The position numbers were made by a program, and so were the translations under genes. Below the pieces are notes generated by a model. That model had not been told where the DNA came from, did no database searches, and saw nothing but the letters and a program-made list of their open reading frames with translations. From Haloprofundus salilacus (lineage in GTDB: Archaea; Halobacteriota; Halobacteria; Halobacteriales; Haloferacaceae), in assembly GCF_020150815.1 (NCBI RefSeq), contig NZ_CP083723.1:2294001-2358000 (forward strand): a DNA stretch of 64,000 nt, written 5' to 3'. Shown one piece after another: positions 34,959 to 44,481 of the stretch. Each line of letters starts with the position of its first letter. Position 1 is the first letter of the stretch.

Positions 34959-36500
34959 ATGACAGACCACACGGAACCGAGCACCGTCGTCCGCGTCTGC
35001 GTCGGGAGCGCGACAGACGGGGCGAGAGCCACAGCGGACGCCGCACAGGCGGCCGCGGGCGACGTACGCGTCGTCGAAGTCGGCCCAACAGGGGTCGGCG
35101 ACGACGCACCGCTCGTACTGGTGACGCAGGGAGGTGAGACGGCGTTCTACCGCGACTGCGGACCGGAGCGGGCGACGCGCGTCGTCGAAGCGCTCGAAGC
35201 CGGATCCGAGACCGAAGCGGGTGACGTGACGGTCGAACACGACGCCGAGCGTCGGATGCTGCCGGTCCCGGAGACCGGACCGCTGTCGGTCGGCGCGCGA
35301 CGCGTTCTCGGACGCTGCGGCTGGATCGACCCGACCGACATCGGCGCCTCCGACGAGTGGGCGGTCGACGCGGTCGGCGACGACGCCGACGCCGCGATGG
35401 AACGCGTCCGGGAAGTCGGCCTACTGGGCCGCGGCCGCGGCGAGGCGACGCCCGACGAACCCGTCGCGGAGGAGTGGTCCGTCGCCCGCGAGACGGCGGG
35501 CGACCCGGTGCTCGTCGTCAACGCCAACGAGAGCGACCGCCGCAACGACACCGACCGGACGCTCGTCGAGGGCGACCCGGCGTCGGTGCTCGACGGCGCG
35601 CTCGCCGTCGCCGAACTGGTCGGCGTCGAGATATCGGATATCGTGGTCTACCTCAACGAGGCCGACGCGCTCGCGGGCGACCGGCTGAACGCGGCCGTCG
35701 ATTTGCTGGTCGACGCGAGAGGTCTCGACGCGGAACCGCAGGTCGTCGCGGGACCCGACAAATACATCGCGGGCGAACCGACGATGGCGCTCGAATCGCT
35801 GGAGGGGAACGACCGACTGGAGGCGCGGCTCCGCCCGCCCTCGCCCGCGCGACACGGCCTGTACGGACGACCGACGCTAGTCCACACGCCGCGGACGCTC
35901 GCGCAGGTCCGCGAACTCTTGCTCCGTCCCGAGGGGTTCGACGCCGCCGACGCCGACCCCGGAACCCGCCTCGTCACGGTCACCGGCGACGTGGACGCGC
36001 CCGTTACGGTCGAACTCCCGACTGGCGGGTCGCTCTCGACAGCCGTCGACGCCGTCGGGTTCGCGGGGCCGCTGAAGATGGCCTGCGTCGGCGGGCAGTT
36101 CGGCGGCTTCACCCGTACGCTGGACCACACGCCGAGCGCCCCGGCGCTCGCGGGCGCGGAACTCGGCACCGAGGGCGTCGTCGAACTGTTCGACGACTCT
36201 CACTGCGCGCTGGCGATGGCGGGGAGTCGCTCGCGGTTCGCCCGCGACGAGAACTGCGGCCGCTGCGTTCCGTGCCGCGAGGGGTCGAAACAGCTGCTGA
36301 GCAAACTTCGAGGCGTCTACGACGGCGAGTTCGACGACGACGGACTCAGAGAGCTGGCGCGGGTGATGCGGGGGACGAGCACCTGCGCGTTCGGGTCGTC
36401 GGCCGCGCGCACCGTCACGACGGCGATGGACGAGTTCGAGACCGAGTTCCGCGCCCACGTCGACGGGCGCTGTCCGAGCGGCGCGTGCGAGGAGGTCTGA
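34959..36500 (+). CDS. NuoF-like NADH/FMN subunit of formate dehydrogenase
   Basis: A 513-residue protein of the 51-kDa flavoprotein family (NuoF/HoxF/FdhB). N-terminal residues resemble a degenerate thioredoxin-like ferredoxin domain. The middle carries V-L-V-V-N-A-N-E-S-D, matching the NuoF V-C-N-A-D-E FMN/NADH region, and then M-A-C-V-G-G-Q-F-G-G. The 4Fe-4S site is C433-x2-C436-x2-C439 with C476 (N-C-G-R-C-V-P-C-R-E-G and S-T-C-A-F-G). It should pass electrons between NAD and the catalytic subunit encoded next. An ATG one codon after a GTG is taken as the start. It sits 1 bp from the fdhA ATG. Confidence 0.87.
   Translation: MTDHTEPSTVVRVCVGSATDGARATADAAQAAAGDVRVVEVGPTGVGDDAPLVLVTQGGETAFYRDCGPERATRVVEALEAGSETEAGDVTVEHDAERRMLPVPETGPLSVGARRVLGRCGWIDPTDIGASDEWAVDAVGDDADAAMERVREVGLLGRGRGEATPDEPVAEEWSVARETAGDPVLVVNANESDRRNDTDRTLVEGDPASVLDGALAVAELVGVEISDIVVYLNEADALAGDRLNAAVDLLVDARGLDAEPQVVAGPDKYIAGEPTMALESLEGNDRLEARLRPPSPARHGLYGRPTLVHTPRTLAQVRELLLRPEGFDAADADPGTRLVTVTGDVDAPVTVELPTGGSLSTAVDAVGFAGPLKMACVGGQFGGFTRTLDHTPSAPALAGAELGTEGVVELFDDSHCALAMAGSRSRFARDENCGRCVPCREGSKQLLSKLRGVYDGEFDDDGLRELARVMRGTSTCAFGSSAARTVTTAMDEFETEFRAHVDGRCPSGACEEV
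36491..36496 (+). promoter_or_regulatory. Ribosome-binding site for fdhA
   Basis: GGAGGT inside the last codons of the NuoF-like gene, 5 nt before the ATG at 36502. It supports translation of both subunits from one message. Confidence 0.6.
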
Positions 36501-36501
36501 G

Positions 36502-39500
36502 ATGAGCATCGAAAATCCGGAAGATATGAGCAACGAACCGAGTAGACCGGGGCCGGTCGACTCCGCCCCCGGCGAATCGCTACCGGGAGTCCCGAACGTC
36601 GCCGACCCCCGCCCGAAAACGCCGCTGACCGAGGATTTCGTCACCGGCACCGCCAACGACCCCGAGGTTGGGTCGACGGGTTCGGAGATGACCACCGTCA
36701 CCGTCGACGGCGAACCCATCGCGCTGCCGCCGGGATCGACGCTGCTCAACGCCGTCGAGGCGCTGGAGACCGAGAGCGACGTCCCCGCGCTCTGTCACTA
36801 CGACCGCGACACCGAGCAGGGCGAGAACGTCGGTCCCCGCTCGGAGTGTCGGACCTGTATGGTCGACACCGACGAGCACGGTCTTGTCCCCTCGTGCAGC
36901 TTCCCCGCCGAGGACGGCCTGACGGTCCGGACCGACGCGACGGAGGCCGAGGAGGCGCGGGACGTGAACCTCGACCTGGTGCTGTCGAACCATAACCTCC
37001 GGTGTACGACCTGCGGACAGAACGGCCGCTGCGAACTGCAGGACGCCTCCATCGACAACGGCGTCAACGAACCACGGTACGGCGTCTTCGACGACCGCGA
37101 CGAGTACGAACCGCTCGACGACACCTCGTCGGTTATCCAGATAGACCGCAACAAGTGCATCCTCTGTAACCGCTGCGTCGAGGCCTGCAACGACGTGCAG
37201 GTCGAGGGCGTCCTCCGAATCGAGGGGCAGGGACCGGACACCCGAATCGGTTTTCAGAGCGACGCGGAGACGATGGCCGACTCGACGTGCGTCTCCTGTG
37301 GGCACTGCGCGACGGTCTGTCCGACGGGGTCGCTCGTGGAGAAGGGACTCGCCGACACGACGACGATCCCCTTCCCCGGATTCACTCAGAAGAACTCCAT
37401 CGGGAAGGTCATCGAACACCACGACGCGGAGACGACCGACACCTCGCCGTCGCCGAACCGCCGCGTCCCCGGCGAGTTCGAGCATCTCGATGGCGAGTGC
37501 GACGAAGAGATAGCGGAGAGATCCGGCGTCGCGCGGTTCATGGCCAAGGCGAAGCGGGGCGCGCAGTCCGCGGTCAGCCGTGTCACCGACGAGTCGCTGG
37601 AGCGGGTCGAACACGCCGCGGAGGCGACGGCGGCGAACTCGCTGAGAGTCGGCCAACTGTTCGACGTGGCCAAGGTCATAAGCACCGGGCGGATGCAACG
37701 CGTCACGAAGGCCGAGACGACCTGCCAGTACTGCGCCGTCGGCTGTCGATTCGAACTCTACGGCAGGGACGGCGAGGTGCTCGGCGTCCGCCCGGCCGAC
37801 TCGGAGGCGACGCCGGCCAACGACTTCTCGACCTGCGTCAAGGGGAAGTTCGGCTACGAGTTCGTCAACAGTCCGAACCGCCTGAGAACGCCGCTCGTCA
37901 AGGAGGACGGCGAGTTCCGCGAGGCCTCGTGGGACGAGGCGCTCGATCTGGTCGTCAAGCGGCTCTCGGAGGTTCAGGACGAGCACGGCGACGATTCGAT
38001 CGCCGTCACGTCGTCGTCGAAGGCGACGAATGAGGAGAACTTCCTCAACCAGAAGTTCGCCCGGCAGGTGCTCGCGACGCCGCACGTCGACAACTGCGCG
38101 CGCCTCTGTCACTCGTCGACCGTCGCGGGGTTGAAACAGACGCTCGGCTTCGGCGCGATGACCAACCGCATCAACGAGGATATCGGCAAGACCGACTGCT
38201 ATCTCATCACGGGGTCGAACACGACCGAGAGTCACCCCGTGCTGGCGACGCGCATCAAGCAGAACGTCCGCGACGGCGCGGACCTGTTCGTCTTCGACCC
38301 GCGCAAAATCGGTCTCGCCGAGCACGCCACCCAGTACACGCGGACGCAACCCGGACAGGACATCGCGTGGCTCAACGGGATGGTCCGTCACATCATCGAA
38401 GAGGATCTCCACGACCGCGAGTTCATCGAGGAGCGCACGACCGGCTTCGAGGAACTGAAGGAGAAGGTCGAACCGTTCACCCCCGAGAAGGTCGAGGAAC
38501 TGGCGGGCGTCGCCCCCGAGGACCTCGAGCGCGCCGCCGAGACCATCGCGAACGCCGACTCTTGCATCTTCGGCTGGGCGATGGGGATGACCCAGCACGC
38601 TCACGGGACGCGGAACGTGCTCGCAATCACCAACCTCGCGCTCGTTACAGGCCACCTCGGCAAACCCCGGTCAGGCGTCTCGCCGTTCCGCGGGCAGAAC
38701 AACGTGCAGGGCGGCGGCGGCGACATGGGGCCCGCGCCGCACAACCTCCCCGGCTACCAGGACCTCACCGACGATGACGTGCTCGACAAGTTCGAGGACG
38801 CGTGGGGCGTCCGCCCGCCATCACAGATCGGTCTCTACCTGCCCGAACAGTACGAGGCCATCCACGACGGCAACATCCGCGGGATGTACGTAATGGGCGA
38901 GAACCCGGTGCTGTCGGAACCGGACATCCGCGACGCCGAGGAGGCCGTCGAAGAACTCGACTTCCTCGTCGTGCAGGACATCTTCCTCACCGAGACCGCC
39001 GAGCACGCCGACGTGGTGCTGCCCGCGGCGTCCGCCGCCGAGAAGTACGGCACGTTCACGAACACTGAGCGTCGCATCCAGATGGTCCGACCCGCCGTCT
39101 CGCCGCCGGGTGAGGCCCGCACCGACATGGAGATTCTCTCGGATCTCGCCGGACGCTTCGGCTACGAGTGGGAGTACGACGGTCCCGCCGACGTGATGGA
39201 CGAGATCGCGTCGCTCGTCCCCATCTACGGCGGCGTCGGCTACGACCGCCTCGAATCGAAGCCCGACGGTCTCCAGTGGCCCGTCCGGGACGAGGACCAC
39301 GCCGGCACGCCGTATCTCTACGAGGAGGAGTTCAACTTCGACGACGGTCTGGCGCGGTTCGTCCCCGCGGACTACGCCGGCCCCGTCGAGATGCCCGACG
39401 AGGAGTTCCCGCTGATGCTCACCACGGGACGGGTGCTCTACCACTGGCACACGGGGACGATGACCCGGCGTGTCGAGGCGCTGATGCACCACGTCCCCGA

Positions 39501-39849
39501 GAGCTTCGTCACCATCCACCCGAAGATGGCTGAAGACCTCGGCGTCTCCGACGGCGAGTACGTCCGCGTCGCCTCCCGGCGCGGCGACATCGTCGTGAAG
39601 GCGAACGTCGAGGAGACCTCCGACCCCGGCGTCGTTTTCGTCCCGATGCACTTCGCGCAGGGGGCGGTCAACGAACTCACGCAGGCCGAACTCGACTCGA
39701 CGTCGTTCATCCCCGAGTACAAGGTGACGAGCGTCCGCATCGCGCCGCTGGGTACCGACCCCGACGAGGAGCCGCTGACCCACGAACGGCCCGACTTCGG
39801 CGCGGACGCCGATGAGGACCCCGAGCGCGCCGGCGCGGACGACGACTGA
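36502..39849 (+). CDS. fdhA: Formate dehydrogenase catalytic subunit (NuoG-like N-terminus, molybdopterin domains)
   Basis: A 1115-residue iron-sulfur molybdo/tungsto-enzyme that oxidises formate to CO2. In order: a 2Fe-2S domain (Cys98, 116, 119, 132); a NuoG His/Cys cluster (H164, C168, C171, C177); two 4Fe-4S ferredoxin sites (C219-x2-C-x2-C-x3-C229 and C263-x2-C-x2-C-x3-C273); a linker of about 120 residues; then the 4Fe-4S site of the catalytic core (C408, C411, C415, C445). The active-site motif C-A-R-L-C-H-S-S puts cysteine (Cys536) rather than selenocysteine on the metal, followed by His537. The C-terminal dinucleotide-binding domain has L-T-T-G-R-V-L-Y-H-W-H. The first 60 residues are an extra acidic tail. 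The partner is the NuoF-like subunit upstream. Confidence 0.93.
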   Translation: MSIENPEDMSNEPSRPGPVDSAPGESLPGVPNVADPRPKTPLTEDFVTGTANDPEVGSTGSEMTTVTVDGEPIALPPGSTLLNAVEALETESDVPALCHYDRDTEQGENVGPRSECRTCMVDTDEHGLVPSCSFPAEDGLTVRTDATEAEEARDVNLDLVLSNHNLRCTTCGQNGRCELQDASIDNGVNEPRYGVFDDRDEYEPLDDTSSVIQIDRNKCILCNRCVEACNDVQVEGVLRIEGQGPDTRIGFQSDAETMADSTCVSCGHCATVCPTGSLVEKGLADTTTIPFPGFTQKNSIGKVIEHHDAETTDTSPSPNRRVPGEFEHLDGECDEEIAERSGVARFMAKAKRGAQSAVSRVTDESLERVEHAAEATAANSLRVGQLFDVAKVISTGRMQRVTKAETTCQYCAVGCRFELYGRDGEVLGVRPADSEATPANDFSTCVKGKFGYEFVNSPNRLRTPLVKEDGEFREASWDEALDLVVKRLSEVQDEHGDDSIAVTSSSKATNEENFLNQKFARQVLATPHVDNCARLCHSSTVAGLKQTLGFGAMTNRINEDIGKTDCYLITGSNTTESHPVLATRIKQNVRDGADLFVFDPRKIGLAEHATQYTRTQPGQDIAWLNGMVRHIIEEDLHDREFIEERTTGFEELKEKVEPFTPEKVEELAGVAPEDLERAAETIANADSCIFGWAMGMTQHAHGTRNVLAITNLALVTGHLGKPRSGVSPFRGQNNVQGGGGDMGPAPHNLPGYQDLTDDDVLDKFEDAWGVRPPSQIGLYLPEQYEAIHDGNIRGMYVMGENPVLSEPDIRDAEEAVEELDFLVVQDIFLTETAEHADVVLPAASAAEKYGTFTNTERRIQMVRPAVSPPGEARTDMEILSDLAGRFGYEWEYDGPADVMDEIASLVPIYGGVGYDRLESKPDGLQWPVRDEDHAGTPYLYEEEFNFDDGLARFVPADYAGPVEMPDEEFPLMLTTGRVLYHWHTGTMTRRVEALMHHVPESFVTIHPKMAEDLGVSDGEYVRVASRRGDIVVKANVEETSDPGVVFVPMHFAQGAVNELTQAELDSTSFIPEYKVTSVRIAPLGTDPDEEPLTHERPDFGADADEDPERAGADDD

Positions 39850-39863
39850 GCGACGCGTCGCCG

Positions 39864-39879
39864 ACCGCCGGACGGCGGT
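39864..39879. terminator. GC-rich hairpin between convergent fdhA and cbiP
   Basis: ACCGCC-GGAC-GGCGGT forms a perfect 6-bp stem with a 4-nt loop in the 65-bp gap between two converging genes. A terminator role is plausible, but no T-run follows. Confidence 0.35.
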
Positions 39880-39914
39880 GGCAACGGCAGTCCGCCGTCA
39901 ACCGCCGCCGGCGT

Positions 39915-41504
39915 CTACTCCGGCAGTCCGAGCGCCGCGAGGTCGACGTGGTCGGCGACGAGAGCCGCCGCGCGGTCGTACGGCGACCGCGACCCGTCGT
40001 AAATCGCCGCTGGACGCTCTCTCTCGGCCGATTCGAACACCGAATCCACGAACGCCTCCCGCGCGCTCTCGTTCTCGAACAGCCCGTGGAGGTACGTCCC
40101 CAGCACTCGCCCCGACGCCGCGCCGAGCGCTACCGACGCCGCGCCGTCACGCGAGAACGGCGTCTCGACCGCGTCGGTTCCGTCGAGGACGTCGGCCGTC
40201 TCGACGGCGCGCGTCTCCCCGGCGTGAATCTCGTAGCCGGAGACCTCGCCGTCGACGCCCGAGAGCGGTCCGACCCCAGAGAGGCGGAGCGTCGACTGCT
40301 CGACCCGCTTCTCCGTCGAAAAGGTGGTTTCGACCCGCAGTAGGCCGAACCCCGGTATTTCGTCGGCCGTCGCCTCGTCCGCGCTCTCGACGCCAGCGTT
40401 CGTGATCCGCTCGCCGAGTAGTTGATAGCCGCCGCAGAGACCGACGATCGGGCCGTGGAACGCCGCCAGCGCGTCGCCGAAACCCGCCTCACGGAGCGCC
40501 AGCAGGTCGTCGACGGTGTTCTTCGTGCCGGGAAGGACGACGGCGTCGGCGTCGTCAAGGCCGTCCGACGGCGGGACGTAGGCGACGCGCACGCCGGGTT
40601 CGGCCACGAGCGGTTCGAGGTCGGTGAAGTTCGAGATGCGCGGCAGACGCGGGACGGCGACCGTGACCGCGGCGTCGTCGGTGACGCCGTCGCCGTCGCC
40701 GACGACCGTCCGCTCGTCCGCAGGGGGAAGCGAGACGCTGTCTTCCTCGGGCAATCCGGGGTCGTCATACGGGAGGACGCCGAGCACCGGCACTCCCGTG
40801 CGCTTCTCGAAGGCGTCGAGGCCGGGGTCGAGCAGCGAGACGTCGCCGCGGAACTTCGTGATGACCGCGCCGACGACGCGCTCGCGGAGGTCGTCGGGGA
40901 GCAGTTCGAGCGTGCCGACGAGGCTAGCGAAGACGCCGCCGCGCTCGATGTCGGCGACGAGGAGGATATCGGCGTCCGTCAGTCTGGCCGTCTCGACGTT
41001 CGCCAGATCTCGGTGGTGGAGGTTGATTTCAGCGATGGAGCCGGCGCCCTCGGCGACGACTACCTCGCGGTCGGACGCGAGTCGCGCGTGGGCCGCTTTC
41101 GCGGCGTCGCGGGCGCAGCGCCAGTGGTCGTCGTAGTAACTCCCGGCGGCGAAGTGGCCGACGGCGACGCCGTCGACGACGAGTTGCGACTCGCCGTCGC
41201 CGCGGGGTTTCAAGAGCACGGGGTTGTGGTCCGTCGTCGGCGCGACGCGGGCGGCCCGCGCCTGGACGAACTGCGAGACGCCGATTTCGCCGAAGGCGTC
41301 GCACTCGTTCTCCGCGTCGCCTCTGCCGCCCCCGTCGAGGAGAGCGGGCGACCGCGGGACCGCACGCGCGTTGTTGCTCATGTTCTGCGCCTTGAACGGC
41401 GCGACGGCGACGCCGCGGTCGGCGAGGTGGCGGCAGAGACCGGCGGCGACGGTGCTCTTGCCGACGTGGGAGGCGGTTCCGGCGACGAGTAGCGTTCGGG
41501 CCAT
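39915..41504 (-). CDS. cbiP: Cobyric acid synthase (CbiP/CobQ)
   Basis: A 529-residue glutamine amidotransferase that amidates four side chains of adenosylcobyrinic a,c-diamide. The N-terminal dethiobiotin-synthetase-like ATPase domain has [10 protein letters not shown] and F-K-A-Q-N-M-S-N-N. The C-terminal class I amidotransferase domain has the nucleophile in [10 protein letters not shown] and the His in T-Y-L-H-G-L-F-E. An Asp/Gly-rich insertion follows the N-M-S-N-N motif, which may be a halophilic feature. The frame runs to 41609, but M-A-R-T-L-L-V at 41504 is the conserved start. It is divergent from the regulator gene. Confidence 0.93.
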   Translation of the reverse strand: MARTLLVAGTASHVGKSTVAAGLCRHLADRGVAVAPFKAQNMSNNARAVPRSPALLDGGGRGDAENECDAFGEIGVSQFVQARAARVAPTTDHNPVLLKPRGDGESQLVVDGVAVGHFAAGSYYDDHWRCARDAAKAAHARLASDREVVVAEGAGSIAEINLHHRDLANVETARLTDADILLVADIERGGVFASLVGTLELLPDDLRERVVGAVITKFRGDVSLLDPGLDAFEKRTGVPVLGVLPYDDPGLPEEDSVSLPPADERTVVGDGDGVTDDAAVTVAVPRLPRISNFTDLEPLVAEPGVRVAYVPPSDGLDDADAVVLPGTKNTVDDLLALREAGFGDALAAFHGPIVGLCGGYQLLGERITNAGVESADEATADEIPGFGLLRVETTFSTEKRVEQSTLRLSGVGPLSGVDGEVSGYEIHAGETRAVETADVLDGTDAVETPFSRDGAASVALGAASGRVLGTYLHGLFENESAREAFVDSVFESAERERPAAIYDGSRSPYDRAAALVADHVDLAALGLPE

Positions 41505-41730
41505 CGGTGGACGTCTCGGTCGACGCTCCGACAGCCCAAGAGGATATCTTCCTCGTCGGGAGTCGGTGGGAACGACTGTCGCCCTTCCAGATGCGGTCGT
41601 GAAAGCCACTTTGAGAACCTCTTGCGCGGGAAATCAGCCGTTTAGCCGACCACCGAAATGTGGAGTAGACGATTCGACACTAAACACTTAGGTGGCAGCG
41701 TTAACGGGTTTGGTCACAGAGGGGGATGTA

Positions 41731-42435
41731 ATGAGTTCAGATTCGATCGACCTGTCGGGTTGGAAGAGGGGCGGCAGACCGGATAGTCAGTCCCGAGAGG
41801 CGCTGTTCACGACGCTCGCGAACGGTATCCGACGGGAGACGGTATCGATTCTCCTCGACAATCGAACGTCGATCGCAGTGCGCGAGTTGGCCACGCAGGT
41901 GGCCGAACGAGCGTTCGAGACGCCGGACGCGAGCGAGCGGAAGCAAGTTCACGTCTCGCTCGTCCACCAGCACCTGCCGACGCTCGAAACCGCCGGGTTC
42001 GTGACGTACGACTCCGAGTCGAAGACCGTCGAGGTGAGCGCGGAACTCCTCTCTCACCAGTACGCAGTCGCGACGGTGTTATCGGCGGTCGACGCCCAGT
42101 CGTCCGACACGGTCGACGAGGAGTTGGAAGCGCTTGCAAACCGGCGACGACGGGTCGTGCTCTCGGTGCTTGACGGCTCGCCCGCCCTTTCGCTCGACGA
42201 ACTCGCGGCGCGCGTCGTCGAGCGCGAACTCGAAGCGGAGGCGACAGAGACCGACGCGGTACGAACGGAGCGCGTTAGAGACGACGTTCGCACGATGCTC
42301 CACCACACGCACCTCCCGAAACTGCACGCGTTCGACTTCGTCCGCTACGACTCGGAGACGCAGACGGTCGAACGAGGTCAGAACGGCTTCGCCGACCGCC
42401 TCGGTACGCTCGCCCTCCCGGTCGCCGGACGCTGA
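41731..42435 (+). CDS. Duplicated winged-helix (DUF7344-type) transcription regulator
   Basis: A 234-residue soluble protein with two copies of the same winged helix-turn-helix domain. The first (about residues 22-110) has L-F-T-T-L-A-N-G-I-R-R, then H-Q-H-L-P-T-L-E-T-A-G-F-V-T-Y-D. The second (130-222) has L-E-A-L-A-N-R-R-R-R, then H-T-H-L-P-K-L-H-A-F-D-F-V-R-Y-D. Haloarchaea have many such ArsR-like proteins. It lies divergent from cbiP and could regulate cobalamin genes, but that is only positional. GGGGGATG before the ATG at 41731 supports this start over 41692. Confidence 0.85.
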   Translation: MSSDSIDLSGWKRGGRPDSQSREALFTTLANGIRRETVSILLDNRTSIAVRELATQVAERAFETPDASERKQVHVSLVHQHLPTLETAGFVTYDSESKTVEVSAELLSHQYAVATVLSAVDAQSSDTVDEELEALANRRRRVVLSVLDGSPALSLDELAARVVERELEAEATETDAVRTERVRDDVRTMLHHTHLPKLHAFDFVRYDSETQTVERGQNGFADRLGTLALPVAGR

Positions 42436-42471
42436 CCGCCCAGTGACCGGGAACGAAGGCGTTCGGCCGTC

Positions 42472-43164
42472 TCAGTATTCCGTGCCCCGACGGGCTCGCT
42501 GCCCGGCGTCGATGGGGTGTTTCTCTTTTCCGACGCGCGTCACGAGATCCGCGACATCGTAGACGTACTCGGGTTTCGTGTGGCTCCCCGTTAACACGAG
42601 TTCGAGGTTGTCGGGTTTCGCGTCGACGAGTTCGAGCACGTCCGCCTCGTCGAGCAACCCCTGGTCGACGGCGTACAGCACCTCGTCGAGGATGACCATG
42701 TGAACGCCGTCCTCGGGCGGACCGTCGAGCGGGAGCGGAGAGTCGAGGTCCACCTCGTCCGCAGCGGCGAGGAGCTCCGTCGCGCGTTCGAGCCCGCCCC
42801 GCGCCTTCGCGCGATGGTCGTCGTCGTCGCTGCCGTCTCTGAGACCATGCCAGCCGTAGTGGCCGGTGTTCTCGTAGCTGTACCCGGGCATCGCCGTGAC
42901 GGCGTTGTACTCGCCGCGGACGGCGTCAACGCTGTCCGCGCCGCCCTTCATGAACTGAAGCATGTGGACGCGGAAGCCGTGACCCGCGGCGCGGAAGCCC
43001 ATCCCCATCGCGGCGGTAGTTTTCCCCTTCCCGTCGCCCCACCACACCTGCACGAGGCCGAACTCCTCGGGGGTACTCGGTTCGATGGTGTGGGCCTCGG
43101 GAGTGACGCCGCGGCCGGGGGTGTTCTTGCGTAGTTCCTCGGTCTGTGAGTTATCTTCGGTCAT
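42472..43164 (-). CDS. cobO: Cob(I)yrinic acid a,c-diamide adenosyltransferase (CobA/CobO/BtuR)
   Basis: A 230-residue ATP:corrinoid adenosyltransferase of the CobA/CobO family. It adds the 5'-deoxyadenosyl group to Co(I) corrinoids. The P-loop W-G-D-G-K-G-K-T-T-A-A is at about residues 42-52. V-I-L-D-E-V-L-Y-A and the C-terminal L-V-L-T-G-S-H-T-K-P-E region are characteristic. A polar N-terminal tail of about 35 residues precedes the P-loop. Its ATG overlaps the stop of the upstream glycosidase-like gene by 4 bp, so the set cbiA-glycosidase-cobO reads as one operon. Confidence 0.92.
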   Translation of the reverse strand: MTEDNSQTEELRKNTPGRGVTPEAHTIEPSTPEEFGLVQVWWGDGKGKTTAAMGMGFRAAGHGFRVHMLQFMKGGADSVDAVRGEYNAVTAMPGYSYENTGHYGWHGLRDGSDDDDHRAKARGGLERATELLAAADEVDLDSPLPLDGPPEDGVHMVILDEVLYAVDQGLLDEADVLELVDAKPDNLELVLTGSHTKPEYVYDVADLVTRVGKEKHPIDAGQRARRGTEY

Positions 43165-44480
43165 CGTTCGTCGTCTCGGAAGTCGTCTTGACGGTCGGTC
43201 AGTTCGAGGTACAGCGCCGCGCTCCACGAGAAACGGTCGCTCCCGCGACCCTCGCCCGTCTCCGGGTTGAAGTACTCGCGAAAGCCCTCGCGCTCGACGA
43301 GGCGGCGGCTGTCTCGGTCGATTCGGTCGGCGAGGTCGGTCGCGCCGTAGCGGCGCAGACCGTCGGCGACGAGCCAGTTCGTGTTTATCCACACCGGCCC
43401 GCGCCAGTAGCGGTCGGGGTCGAACGCGTCGCCGACGTAGGAGGGGGCGGCGAACTCGAAGGCGAGAAACTCCTTGCGGAGCGTCCGGCGGTGCCGTTCG
43501 AACCGCTCGTTCGTCGGAATTTCGCCGAACAGGCTCGCGAGTCCCGCCACCGAGTTCGCTCGGAGTTTGCGGTCGCCGACGCGGTCGTAGGAGACGAACG
43601 TCCCCAGTTCGTCGTCCCAGAGTCGGTCGCGAATCGCTTCTCGGGACTGTTCGGCCTGCTCGCGCCACATCGCTGCCGCCGCGTCGTCGCCCCGGGCGGC
43701 GGACAGCACCGCGAAGTCGTCGCAGGCGCGGACGAAGATGGCGTTCGTCAGCGCGTCCTCGACGAGGAACGGACAGGACTCCCGGAGGTCGAACTCGTCC
43801 CAGTCGGCGGCGCGGGCCGCGCGGACGAGCGCGACGTAGCGGTCGTAGTCCCAGTCGGTCGGCCGCTGGTCCGCCAGGTCGTCGGATTTGCGGTCCTCGC
43901 GCTCGTACTCGACCGCGCCGGGGTCGAACGCCTCGAGCGGGTCGGTCCACGCGGGCGAGTCGTCCATCCCCGTCTCCCACGGGTGGCGGACGTAGACCAC
44001 CTTTCGGTCGAACGACCGCTCGCGGATCCACCACTCTAAGTGGCGTTCGAGAGCGGGGTAGACGCGTTCGAGAAACTCGTCGTCGCCGGTCGTCTCGTAG
44101 ACGCGCCGCGCCGCGGGAACGACCATCGGCGGTTGGGTGATGCCGCTGGTGGCGACCTCTTCGACGTCGACGCCCCACTCCTTGGGGCCGGGGAAGTAGC
44201 CCTCGGCGTCGGTGTGGAAGACAATGTGCGGAAGAAGGCCGTTCTCCCACGTCGCCGCGCAGAGCGTCTCCAGTTCCGCTTTCGCTGCTTCAGGCTCGAC
44301 GCCGGCAAGGCCGAGCGCGATGAACGCCGAGTCCCAGTTCCACTGGAACGGATAGAGCGTCGCCGACGGGACGGTGTAGCCCTCGGCGCGGTTCGACTCA
44401 AGCACGTCGAGCGCCTCGGCGCGGCGTTCGGCGGTGGCGGCACGGCCATCCGTCAGGTTCTCGTCGCGTCCGTCGTCCAT
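43161..44480 (-). CDS. GH63-like (alpha/alpha)6-barrel glycoside hydrolase
   Basis: A 439-residue enzyme with the fold of GH63/mannosylglycerate-hydrolase and related trehalase-like families: Q-W-N-W-D-S-A-F near residue 45, Y-V-G-D-A-F-D-P-D-R-Y-W-R-G-P-V-W-I-N-T-N-W, and the C-terminal Y-F-N-P-E-T-G-E-G, then F-S-W-S-A-A-L. The paired acids in these segments are the usual catalytic residues. Substrate may be a compatible-solute glycoside such as mannosylglycerate, or an oligosaccharide (inference). It is inserted between cbiA and cobO in the same orientation with overlapping/abutting ends. Start 44480 follows the cbiA stop directly; an in-frame ATG at 44495 would overlap it. Confidence 0.82.
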   Translation of the reverse strand: MDDGRDENLTDGRAATAERRAEALDVLESNRAEGYTVPSATLYPFQWNWDSAFIALGLAGVEPEAAKAELETLCAATWENGLLPHIVFHTDAEGYFPGPKEWGVDVEEVATSGITQPPMVVPAARRVYETTGDDEFLERVYPALERHLEWWIRERSFDRKVVYVRHPWETGMDDSPAWTDPLEAFDPGAVEYEREDRKSDDLADQRPTDWDYDRYVALVRAARAADWDEFDLRESCPFLVEDALTNAIFVRACDDFAVLSAARGDDAAAAMWREQAEQSREAIRDRLWDDELGTFVSYDRVGDRKLRANSVAGLASLFGEIPTNERFERHRRTLRKEFLAFEFAAPSYVGDAFDPDRYWRGPVWINTNWLVADGLRRYGATDLADRIDRDSRRLVEREGFREYFNPETGEGRGSDRFSWSAALYLELTDRQDDFRDDER

Positions 44481-44481
44481 G

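Noticed and set aside
36580-38655. 691-codon minus-strand frame opposite fdhA
   Set aside because: It is an antisense shadow of the strongly conserved formate dehydrogenase gene, as is typical of GC-rich DNA.
42472-44250. Single 592-codon minus-strand frame covering cobO and most of the glycosidase region
   Set aside because: Only the last 230 codons encode CobO; the upstream part is an Arg-rich shadow of the glycosidase gene, which is read in another frame.
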